Positions 1-5,354 of a DNA stretch of 5,421 nucleotides are shown piece by piece. Below the pieces are notes generated by a model, which did no database searches, was not told the origin of the DNA, and was given only the letters and a program-made list of their open reading frames with translations. Source of the DNA: an uncultured Bacillus sp. (GTDB lineage: Bacteria; Bacillota; Bacilli; Bacillales; Cytobacillaceae); the NCBI GenBank assembly GCA_937902115.1, contig CALGSR010000264.1, positions 1 through 5,421 on the forward strand, given 5' to 3'. Made by a program: the position numbers and the translations under genes. The first letter of the stretch is position 1. Every line of letters starts with the position of its first letter.

Positions 1-101
1 ATTATGGTCAGTTAAGCTGGCGGCCTTTTCCTTTTATATCCTCCGGCAAATATAAAGATAAAACTTCCCTAAATAACGGAATCAGGGACTTTCTGACAAA
101 T
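1..101. other. Intergenic, no gene; possible dispersed-repeat remnant
   Basis: I see no coding frame here. Two short hairpins are visible: GTCAG/CTGGC (7-11 with 17-21, loop TTAAG), followed by GG and then CCTTTTCCTTTT, and TCCCT/AGGGA (66-70 with 84-88) around AAATAACGGAATC. The first could be a weak terminator of a plus-strand gene lying left of the window. The look of the segment resembles intergenic repeats of Bacillus genomes, but I cannot verify copies elsewhere. Confidence 0.25.
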
Positions 102-133
102 TGAATACAATAGAAACTGAAAGAACATACAAA
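102..133 (+). promoter_or_regulatory. Sigma-G (forespore)-like promoter of the gerA-type remnant
   Basis: A -35-like TGAATA (102-107) and a -10-like CATACAA (126-132) are separated by 18 bases. The consensus for forespore sigma-G promoters is roughly TGAATA, 17-18 bases, CATACTA, so the -10 matches at six of seven positions. Transcription would start near 140. A ribosome binding site, AGGGGTGA (183-190), and an ATG (200) follow. Genes of GerA-family germinant receptors are known to be read by sigma-G, so promoter type and gene remnant agree independently. Confidence 0.6.
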
Positions 134-199
134 TTCTGCCCAATGAAATATTATCCACCTTTTTACGAACCAAGCAGAAGATAGGGGTGAAATGAATAA

Positions 200-375
200 A
201 TGAAGCGTTATGCTAAAGCAAGATCAATCCTAAAAAGAACAATAAAAAAAACATAAAACCAAATCAAAGTGGTCAGGCGAAGGACTCGTCAACATTTTCT
301 ATGATCCTTAAGGAAAACGAGGATATGATTAAAAAGGCTGTTGGTGTGAATGCTGATGTTGTTATTCATAAATTC
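200..375 (+). pseudogene. GerA-family spore germination receptor A subunit, N-terminal remnant (broken)
   Basis: GerA-type A subunits are inner-membrane proteins of the spore that form part of nutrient germinant receptors. Only the hydrophilic N-terminal head is left here. ATG 200 sits nine bases after AGGGGTGA and reads 18 basic codons (MKRYAKARSILKRTIKKT) to a stop at 254. The reading then continues one frame over: a Lys/Asn-rich linker, then LKENEDMIKKAVGVNADVVI and HKF, ending at 375. The block ENxxMIKxAxGxxxDVVIxKF is the signature opening of the GerXA globular domain. Losing one base in the A8 run at 244-251 would explain the shift, although a sequencing error there is also possible. 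After codon HKF the similarity stops at the junction with the IS1380 remnant, so the membrane domain is gone and the gene cannot work. Identification rests on motif recall over a short stretch. Confidence 0.6.
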
Positions 376-384
376 GTTATTAAT

Positions 385-1460
385 CTCGTTAACAAGGTAA
401 GAATGGCTATTCATTTTGTCAAAGTAAAACCCATTTTTAGCTTCCTTGATGTAGTTCTCCATCGTCCCTCTCTTTTGATAGCACGGACGATATCTTCAGG
501 AGAAGCTACTTCAAACTTCGTGACAAAAAAGGAATGAGTAAAGAACAATTCACCTGCGGGCCGCACCGATTGGATAATGACCTTTCTAGGTTTCGACCAT
601 GATTTTGCTTGGTAAATGGTTTCTTCAAAATAGTATTCCGTTTTTGAAACGTCTACAGGTGCAGAAGAAGGATGATATTCCTTCGCTAGACTCTGTAGTT
701 GGGGATTTGATTTTAGCCGAATGATGTAATAAACTGATTCCTTTTCGCACAACTCATATAAGACGGGAACAGCAAATCCACTGTCTCCACGTAGGAACAA
801 ACTCGTTTCTGGAAATGTTTCGTTGTAATGTTCAATCAAGGGCTGAATAAATTCAACCACACCGTTGGAAGTATAGACATTTCCCGGACGGAGTTTCGCC
901 TTCAAAAAGCCGCCTGTGGCACCGTCAAAGGCAACTAAAGGATGAAAGCCCATAGTCCCATAATGCGAATTATAAGAGGATGATTCTTGTTCACCATATG
1001 TATCAGAATGGGTAGAATCCAGGTCTATGAATAACGCTAACGCTTTTCGGAAGGCGTGAATTTTGTCCAGTAATTCTTGGTTGGCTTGATTTAAGCGATC
1101 AATCGATTCTTCATCAAAACGGGTGTAAAAGCGAGATAAACTGGGTTGAGAAGCAAGCGCTGGTGTTCCCAAAATTTGTGTAAAAACAGGATCTTTCGTT
1201 AATTGGTCCGCAGCGTCATCTTCGGAATACCCAGCAATCAATTGATAAATCTTTTGCCGTAACAAGTTTTCGTTTGAATGAAGATAATAAGCTCTTGAAT
1301 CATTCAGTCTTAAGTATTGGCACAAAGTCTTTGAAAAATTGATTTTCTCATCGAATTCTCTAAAAAGAAATTCACCTGTATCGGAGGAAAGAGAACCTCC
1401 ATCATTTGACAATTTAATTTTACGATTGAAATCAAGCGTTTTTTTCGTTAAAGTAACCAT
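385..1460 (-). pseudogene. IS1380-family DDE transposase, frameshifted and C-terminally truncated
   Basis: The start ATG (1458-1460) follows AGAAAGGA with an eight-base gap. The intact frame gives 349 residues, against about 430-450 for complete family members. Visible landmarks are the N-terminal SSDTGEFLFREFDEKI segment, the first catalytic aspartate in FIDLDST (D148), YGTMGFHPLVAFDGATGGFL (164-186), and the second aspartate in LRGDSGF (D226). After IKREG (about residue 332) the frame runs into RWRTTSRKLK and stops at 411. The next frame restores the family block TMENYIKEAKNGFYFDKMNS followed by HSYLVNE, including the third catalytic acid (the E of MEN). A single small indel near 465-474 therefore separates the DD and E parts. 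Similarity ends at 385, so the C-terminal 80 or so residues are missing as well. No slippery sequence suggests programmed frameshifting. Confidence 0.88.
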
Positions 1461-1553
1461 ATAAAGAATCCTTTCTGTGAGGTTTTGGGTGGTACTTTAA
1501 CTTTAACAGAAATGGGTTCTTTTTTTGCATTTATTTAGTGCAGGATCAAATGG
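385..1553 (-). mobile_element. IS1380-family insertion sequence, truncated at its transposase 3' side
   Basis: The element carries one minus-strand transposase gene. The end upstream of the transposase probably lies near 1553, where the minus strand begins CCCATTTGATCCTGCAC. IS1380 ends usually begin with CC, but no partner repeat remains to confirm it. The opposite end is missing: transposase similarity stops at 385 and GerA-like similarity on the other strand stops at 375, so the junction lies in 376-384. With one end lost and the transposase frameshifted, the copy is expected to be immobile. The flank right of 1553 does not continue the GerA-type gene. The present arrangement therefore arose by insertion plus an adjacent deletion, or by recombination, and not by a simple clean insertion. 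Confidence 0.75.
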
Positions 1554-1684
1554 GTAAAGAAAGCCTAGAATACTGGTGTTTAAGGTTGATTCTTAAATTA
1601 CTGTGAATCATTCAGGTTTTATACTATTTATTTTGTCATTTTTAAAAGGGAAAATCGGTAAAAGGAGAATATTAGGAGCTGAAA

Positions 1685-2044
1685 ATGGTTAGGTCTATAC
1701 AGGACGCTGTGAAAGAGGCTCAAGCGTTGCAACTTTCCAGAAAAAGCAATGACTTATTCAGTTTGTTCTGGAGCAAATTAAAGGAAAACAGAATGGAGCG
1801 AGCCAATTGCATGAAACAAAATAATTATTCTACACAAACTGTTGCCGGAACAAACATAGAAGAAGTAAAAAGGCTGAATGCGCAATCAGGTCTGTCGTAT
1901 AACGAGGTAAAAGAGCTACTCGCAAGAACCACTGGCGGTCGTGGGACTAGAATTTACAGCAATACGAAAATCGAGGAAGTCAGAAGTATGAATCAACAAT
2001 CATTGGAAAACAACAATATTGATAACAATTCAAATAATATTTGA
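1685..2044 (+). CDS. Gamma-type small acid-soluble spore protein (SspE-like), divergent
   Basis: Gamma-type SASPs are abundant forespore proteins that serve as an amino-acid store and are degraded by the GPR protease on germination. Two copies of the family repeat are visible: AGTNIEEVKRLNAQSG (about residues 55-70) and GTRIYSNTKIEEVRSMNQQS (about 87-106). They match the usual AGTNxQEVKxQNAQSG and GTEFASETxxQEVKxQNQQS patterns. The TEFASE segment that GPR cleaves is altered to TRIYSN. The C-terminus is Asn-rich. There are two possible starts. ATG 1685 has a good site (TAGGAG, six-base gap) and gives 119 residues. ATG 1811 gives 77 residues, starts MKQNNYSTQTVAGTN as family members do, and has the usual length, but its GGAG lies 12 bases away. 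The first 42 residues resemble nothing I know and could be leader sequence. A -10-like TATACTA (1620-1626) lacks a clear -35. No T-rich terminator follows. Confidence 0.72.
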   Translation: MVRSIQDAVKEAQALQLSRKSNDLFSLFWSKLKENRMERANCMKQNNYSTQTVAGTNIEEVKRLNAQSGLSYNEVKELLARTTGGRGTRIYSNTKIEEVRSMNQQSLENNNIDNNSNNI

Positions 2045-2108
2045 TGTATTCTGTTTTTTGTTTGGTTTTTAAATACATTATCATTTGGAAACGATAATAC
2101 AAAAATAA

Positions 2109-2133
2109 AGGCCTTCTCATTTAAAGAGGGCCT
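2109..2133 (-). terminator. Rho-independent terminator of the minus-strand membrane protein gene
   Basis: The stem pairs 2109-2117 with 2125-2133 (nine pairs, one G-T), with a seven-base loop. AGGCC/GGCCT forms the base. Read on the minus strand, the stem is followed by a T-rich run (rc of 2098-2108: TTTATTTTTGTA). It lies 46 bases past the stop of the gene at 2180. On the plus strand no T-tract follows, so it does not serve the SASP gene as well. Confidence 0.75.
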
Positions 2134-2179
2134 CAATGGAAATCATTCCGTTTATTTGCTTGCAGAAAATGGTCTTCTT

Positions 2180-2599
2180 CTATCTATCCAATAGTTCCCA
2201 AGGTCCATGCCAATGGGATTCATCAACAGTAAATAATATATAGATGATACCGATGATGAAAGCGAACATTAAAATGCAAGGCCCTACTAGGAAAAAGCTA
2301 ACGATCCCTTTCTCTACGAATTTCGGCAGATCGGAAAAAGAAGAGCTGCTGTGCCAATCCTTAACTACACCACTATAGAATTTTATTAATAAGTAACTAA
2401 TGATGGTGAAGAAGGCAATGGCGAAAAGATAGCTGGCTTTTCTTAAAAAAATAATCAACCCTACATTCCAACCCATGTTAACGAATAAGCCGTAGCCATC
2501 TTCAATTAAAATATAGATTCCTAGCAGGGAAAGAACCCCCAATAAAAACCACAATTGAATGAATCCGGATTTGCTCGATTTTGCTTTTCCCCTTTTCAT
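2180..2599 (-). CDS. Hypothetical membrane protein with three predicted helices
   Basis: This is a 139-residue protein I do not recognise. A basic N-terminus (MKRGKAKSSKSG) precedes hydrophobic segments at about 14-32, 54-74 and 98-124. The loop between helices two and three is polar and serine-rich (DWHSSSSFSD, 81-90), and a short acidic/aromatic tail (DESHWHGPWELLDR) follows helix three. The positive-inside rule puts the N-terminus in the cytoplasm and the tail outside. No enzyme motif is visible. The start is supported by GAGGGG (rc of 2609-2614) nine bases ahead, by a promoter at 2633-2661 and by a terminator at 2109-2133, so it is a single-gene unit. It diverges from the heme-copper operon and is separated from it by a palindromic repeat, so a shared function is not implied. 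Confidence 0.75.
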   Translation of the reverse strand: MKRGKAKSSKSGFIQLWFLLGVLSLLGIYILIEDGYGLFVNMGWNVGLIIFLRKASYLFAIAFFTIISYLLIKFYSGVVKDWHSSSSFSDLPKFVEKGIVSFFLVGPCILMFAFIIGIIYILFTVDESHWHGPWELLDR

Positions 2600-2632
2600 T
2601 TCTTATGTCCCCTCGTATGCCTTTTTTACACT

Positions 2633-2661
2633 ATTATAAATTTTCAAATATTCCGTGTCTC
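2633..2661 (-). promoter_or_regulatory. Sigma-A-type promoter of the minus-strand membrane protein gene
   Basis: On the minus strand GAGACA (rc of 2656-2661, four of six matches to TTGACA) is followed after 17 bases by a perfect TATAAT (rc of 2633-2638). Transcription would begin near 2626, giving a leader of about 26 bases before the ATG at 2599. Confidence 0.55.
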
Positions 2662-2708
2662 TTTGAAGACGTATATTAGTATTTTAACATAAATAATAAC
2701 AGGCTTGG

Positions 2709-2737
2709 TGGGACAAGGGACCAGGTCCCTTGTCCCA
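2709..2737. repeat. REP-like perfect palindrome, 14-bp arms
   Basis: The left arm TGGGACAAGGGACC (2709-2722) is the exact reverse complement of GGTCCCTTGTCCCA (2724-2737), with one base, A2723, in the middle. The GGGACA...TGTCCC type is known to me as a dispersed intergenic palindrome in many Firmicutes, in some genomes linked to REP-associated tyrosine (IS200-like) transposases. The stretch is GC-rich against its surroundings. CTTTTTT (2741-2747) follows, so it could also block read-through, but no plus-strand gene ends just upstream. It lies between two divergent promoters. Confidence 0.7.
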
Positions 2738-2765
2738 TATCTTTTTTCTGAATGAATGAATATTC

Positions 2766-2781
2766 AGTGATTTACCTCACT
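2766..2781 (+). promoter_or_regulatory. FNR/CRP-family box ahead of the heme-copper operon
   Basis: AGTGA (2766-2770), six bases (TTTACC) and TCACT (2777-2781) form a perfect inverted repeat. It matches the FNR/CRP consensus TGTGA-N6-TCACA at four of five positions per half. Its centre (2773.5) lies 41.5 bases before the start expected at 2815 from the -10 box at 2803-2808. That is the class II activator position, and the -10 box indeed has no good -35. FNR in Bacillus activates anaerobic genes, so oxygen-limited induction is inferred. Confidence 0.55.
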
Positions 2782-2802
2782 ATAATAAAATTCATTCTCA
2801 AT

Positions 2803-2808
2803 TATGAT
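2803..2808 (+). promoter_or_regulatory. -10 box of the heme-copper operon promoter
   Basis: TATGAT (five of six matches to TATAAT) predicts a start at A2815 and a 24-base leader carrying the AAGGAGG site (2824-2830). A perfect TATAAT at 2781-2786 is an alternative. The FNR-like box abuts it and would then sit at about -20, where binding would repress. Neither -10 has a convincing -35. Confidence 0.45.
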
Positions 2809-2838
2809 AAAGGTAAGAAAAAAAAGGAGGAGATATCA

Positions 2839-2994
2839 GTGAACACGACAGATGTTAATAATCGAGGGAAAGTTCAGACCGAGAATGACTACAAATCATC
2901 CAAGTTAGGAACATGGATTTCGCTCGGCGTGGTTGCAGCGGTTATCCTTGCTACTTATTTTGTCCTGTTTGGCCTCTATATGGACCGATTATAG
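2839..2994 (+). CDS. Small single-helix oxidase subunit (cytochrome c oxidase subunit IIa / CbaD type)
   Basis: The protein has 51 residues: a polar N-terminal part (MNTTDVNNRGKVQTENDYKS), then one membrane helix at about 24-47 (TWISLGVVAAVILATYFVLF), ending LYMDRL. In ba3-type oxidases a separate short protein, subunit IIa, supplies the transmembrane helix that is missing from the one-helix subunit II. Size, single helix and position first in the operon all fit. The start is GTG 2839, eight bases after a perfect AAGGAGG. An ATG at 2752 in the same frame is rejected because it lies upstream of the predicted transcription start and would add a Lys-rich translation of the leader. Subunit II follows after 17 bases. 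Such proteins are too short for firm sequence identification, so the name rests mainly on context. Confidence 0.78.
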   Translation: MNTTDVNNRGKVQTENDYKSSKLGTWISLGVVAAVILATYFVLFGLYMDRL

Positions 2995-3011
2995 AAAGGG
3001 GAGAAACGAAA

Positions 3012-3473
3012 ATGCATCTTGATGAAAAAATCTGGCTGACCTTAAGCTTCGGGATGATCATGATTTTTATGCTAATAACCGGTTATCAAACATTTGCATT
3101 GGGAATGGGACCTCCAAGTCATAAGGAAACCATTGATCCGCAAAAGGTCGATCAAACAGCACCATTTAATGAACCGGGAATCAAGCAAATTGGTGAAAAT
3201 GAATATGAAGTGGTCATGACTTTACAAATTTTCAGTTTTACGCCAAGTAATATTGAAGTGCCTGCCGGATCCACCGTACATTTCACAATGACTTCTAAAG
3301 ATGTGGTCCATGGATTTCAAGTGGCAAACACAAATATTAATGCCATGGTTATGCCAGGGCATATTCAAAAAATTACCCAGAAATTTAATGAGCCCGGAGA
3401 ATATTTAGTGTTATGTAATGAATATTGTGGTGCTGGTCACCAAGTAATGAGTACGACGATTACGGTTAAATAA
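3012..3473 (+). CDS. Heme-copper oxidase subunit II with CuA site (CbaB/ba3 type)
   Basis: This 153-residue, membrane-anchored cupredoxin receives electrons at the outer membrane face and passes them to subunit I. The N-terminus lies inside, one helix spans about 8-28, and a cupredoxin domain occupies about 60-153. All CuA ligands are present: H100 (in DVVHGF), C135, E137 (main chain), C139, H143 and M146, in CNEYCGAGHQVM. The protein is therefore expected to bind the binuclear copper centre, which separates it from quinol oxidases. E5 in LDEKIWL aligns with E15 of the Thermus ba3 subunit II, the mouth of the K proton path. The single helix is typical of B-family enzymes, where A-family subunit II has two. 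ATG 3012 follows AAGGGGAG with an eight-base gap. An in-frame ATG at 2913 lies inside the previous gene and is rejected. The stop is 14 bases before subunit I. Confidence 0.92.
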   Translation: MHLDEKIWLTLSFGMIMIFMLITGYQTFALGMGPPSHKETIDPQKVDQTAPFNEPGIKQIGENEYEVVMTLQIFSFTPSNIEVPAGSTVHFTMTSKDVVHGFQVANTNINAMVMPGHIQKITQKFNEPGEYLVLCNEYCGAGHQVMSTTITVK

Positions 3474-3487
3474 AGGAGGGAAGCTCA

Positions 3488-5185
3488 ATGGAAACCGGCA
3501 TACAACAAAATGGAAAAACGTCTGTGTTGAAAGATAAAACAAATAATGTGCTTGGCGTAAATTTACAGGATGCGAATCTTTCGAAATCATATTTATTAGT
3601 CGCTTTTATCGCAGTATTACTTGGAGGAACTTTAGGATTATTGCAGGGGTTAAACCGTGCAGGCCTATTAGAATTACCATCCTGGTTTAATTATTATCAA
3701 GTATTAACCTCACATGGATTACTATTAGTGGTTGTATTTTCAGCTTTCTTTACAATCGGTTATTTTTATTCGGCTCTTTCCCATACATTAGGCGGTCTGC
3801 TTCCAAAGGTTAGAAAAATGGCGTGGATTGGCTTTTGGATGAAAATATTCGGTTTTGTCTTAGTTGTTATCCCTGTTTTAATGAATGAAGCTTCTGTCAT
3901 GTATACATTCTCCCCGCCGATGGCAGCTCACCCGATGTTTTATTTTGGCTTAGTTTTTATTGTCCTTGGTATCTGGATGCTTGCGGCTGGAGCTTTTGTC
4001 AATGTCGCGGACTGGAGAAGAAATCATAAAGGAGAGCATCTTCCCATCTTAGCCTTTTTTGCGACAGGAGTATTTATCTTATTGGTCGGTGCAACTGCCT
4101 TTGTAGCGGTTGAAGTTCTCTTCATGATTATCCCTTGGACCCTTGGCTGGGTTGATACCATTAATGTTATGGTTGCGCGTACCCTATTTTGGGCTTTTGG
4201 CCATACAGCAGTAAATATTTGGTACTTGACGGCGGTTTCTGCTTGGTATGTCATCGTACCAAAGGTAATCGGGGGAACACGCTTTAATGACTATTTAACT
4301 CGTATTGTTGTCATTGCATTGGTGATCATGAATATTACTGGTGGATTCCATCACCAAATCATCGACCCAGCTATCTCGCAGCCTATTAAATATATGCATG
4401 TGTTTATGAGTCTAGCAATTGGCTTCCCGTCTTTAATGACTGCCTATGCTATGTTTAGAGTATTTGAACGTACGGGAAGAAGAAAAGGCGGAATAGGCGC
4501 TTTAGGCTGGTTTAAAAAGTTACCATGGGGCGATGTTCGATTTCTAGCACCTTTTATAGCAATGGCAGCTTTTATTCCGGCAGGAGCAGGCGGAATTGCT
4601 CAAAGTACGAACCAATTAGACCAGGTTGTGCATAATACGATGTGGATTGTTGGTCACTTTCACTTAACACTCGGGATGTCCGTAACGTTAACCTTTTTCG
4701 GCATCAGTTATTGGTTAATCCCTTATTTATCAAGAAGAGTATTAACGCCAAAAATGAATCGATTAGGGGTTATTCAGACGATTATTTGGACACTTGGCAT
4801 GGTGTTAATGTCCTTTTCCATGCACGCAGTTGGATTATTTGCTTCACCGCGCAGAACCTCGTATACAACCTATGGAGAGTTCTCATCCATGTTGGGCTGG
4901 GACCCGTATATGATGATGGTAGGAATTGGGGCAACTTGTCTATTTATTGCCGTCATCATCCAAGCATATGCCGCTTTTCAATTAATGTTCTTTGCACCAA
5001 AAGGAGAAACGGAATTTCCGATTGCTGAAGTTGAAAAGGGAGAAGCGAAACCTCCGTATATGACTGAGCGTTGGGGAGTGTGGATAGTGGTGATGTTAAT
5101 CGTAGTAGCAATGGCATATGTGCTGCCGTTAACAGATATGATTGTGAATGCACCACCTGGATCGCCGCCATTTAAGACTTGGTAA
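3488..5185 (+). CDS. Heme-copper oxidase subunit I, ba3-related, active-site Tyr replaced by Asn (possible CuA nitric oxide reductase)
   Basis: This is the catalytic membrane subunit: 565 residues (Thermus ba3: 562) with about 13 helices. It has every metal-binding histidine: H76 (low-spin heme, LTSHGLLL), H239 (CuB, WAFGHTAV), H288/H289 (CuB, GFHHQIIDP), H390 (high-spin heme) and H392 (low-spin heme) in VGHFHLTLG. B-family hallmarks include ARTLFW and PSLMTAY. The tyrosine that oxygen reductases cross-link to a CuB histidine should be four residues after H239. Asn (N243, AAT 4214-4216) is found there instead, and Y244 of the Thermus K path is V250. Y254, S315 and T318 of that path remain. 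Without that tyrosine, four-electron O2 reduction is doubtful. NO reductases also lack it, and the CuA-containing NO reductase of Bacillus azotoformans is the nearest precedent I know. ATG 3488 follows AAAGGAGG. Automatic annotation would say cytochrome c oxidase subunit I. Membership of the superfamily is certain; the substrate is inferred. Confidence 0.9.
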   Translation: METGIQQNGKTSVLKDKTNNVLGVNLQDANLSKSYLLVAFIAVLLGGTLGLLQGLNRAGLLELPSWFNYYQVLTSHGLLLVVVFSAFFTIGYFYSALSHTLGGLLPKVRKMAWIGFWMKIFGFVLVVIPVLMNEASVMYTFSPPMAAHPMFYFGLVFIVLGIWMLAAGAFVNVADWRRNHKGEHLPILAFFATGVFILLVGATAFVAVEVLFMIIPWTLGWVDTINVMVARTLFWAFGHTAVNIWYLTAVSAWYVIVPKVIGGTRFNDYLTRIVVIALVIMNITGGFHHQIIDPAISQPIKYMHVFMSLAIGFPSLMTAYAMFRVFERTGRRKGGIGALGWFKKLPWGDVRFLAPFIAMAAFIPAGAGGIAQSTNQLDQVVHNTMWIVGHFHLTLGMSVTLTFFGISYWLIPYLSRRVLTPKMNRLGVIQTIIWTLGMVLMSFSMHAVGLFASPRRTSYTTYGEFSSMLGWDPYMMMVGIGATCLFIAVIIQAYAAFQLMFFAPKGETEFPIAEVEKGEAKPPYMTERWGVWIVVMLIVVAMAYVLPLTDMIVNAPPGSPPFKTW

Positions 5186-5201
5186 TACTCGCTGTCGCTA
5201 G

Positions 5202-5233
5202 AAAGAGATGGTTTCATTTCAGGCTGTCTCTTT
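5202..5233 (+). terminator. Terminator of the heme-copper operon
   Basis: AAAGAGA (5202-5208) pairs with TCTCTTT (5227-5233). The stem continues inward with mixed G-T pairs to T5214-A5221, 13 pairs in all, and closes on a loop CATTTC. It lies 17 bases after the stop codon. The following tract is only moderately T-rich (ATGTTTAAT), so termination may be incomplete. Confidence 0.6.
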
Positions 5234-5262
5234 ATGTTTAATAAAAAAACTACCCTAAGTTG

Positions 5263-5318
5263 CCGGCAAAGATATCAAGTCAAAATAGTATATAGTAGGA
5301 CCTTGTAATCTTTGTCGG
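5263..5318. other. Long imperfect hairpin in the intergenic region
   Basis: CCGGCAAAGAT (5263-5273) pairs with ATCTTTGTCGG (5308-5318), 11 pairs with one G-T. Inside, CAAGTC (5276-5281) pairs with GAC and TTG (5299-5301 and 5303-5305) around one bulged C. A loop of about 17 AT-rich bases (5282-5298) closes it. No T-tract follows, so it is not a terminator. It lies 36 bases before the next gene start and could be a leader structure or a small palindromic repeat. I recognise no riboswitch family in it. Confidence 0.4.
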
Positions 5319-5354
5319 GATATGTTCAAGATCAAAAGCTGGGAAGTGATCTCG

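Noticed and set aside
376..537. Plus-strand continuation of the GerA-like reading frame
   Set aside because: Beyond 375 it is the complement of the IS1380 transposase gene; the protein there has no GerA similarity.
1604..1626. TGAATC and TATACTA as a sigma-G promoter for the SASP gene
   Set aside because: The spacing is only 10 bases, far below the 17-18 needed; the -10-like part alone is weak evidence.
2077..2098. ATTATC-N10-GATAAT as a Fur box
   Set aside because: The arms are too far apart for the usual 7-1-7 arrangement, and it lies downstream of both neighbouring genes and not in a promoter.
2709..2747. The GGGACA palindrome with CTTTTTT as an ordinary terminator
   Set aside because: No plus-strand gene ends nearby and the arms are longer and more perfect than typical terminators; a dispersed repeat explains it better.
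2752..2838. ATG 2752 as the start of the small oxidase subunit
   Set aside because: It lies upstream of the predicted transcription start and has no ribosome binding site, while GTG 2839 has a perfect AAGGAGG at the right distance.
2913..3011. ATG 2913 as the start of subunit II
   Set aside because: It would overlap the subunit IIa gene and add Cys-rich nonsense; ATG 3012 has a good ribosome binding site and the expected short N-terminus.
4024..5217. Open frames on both strands within and over the end of the subunit I gene
   Set aside because: They are complements or shifted readings of a certain gene, without ribosome binding sites or recognisable protein features.
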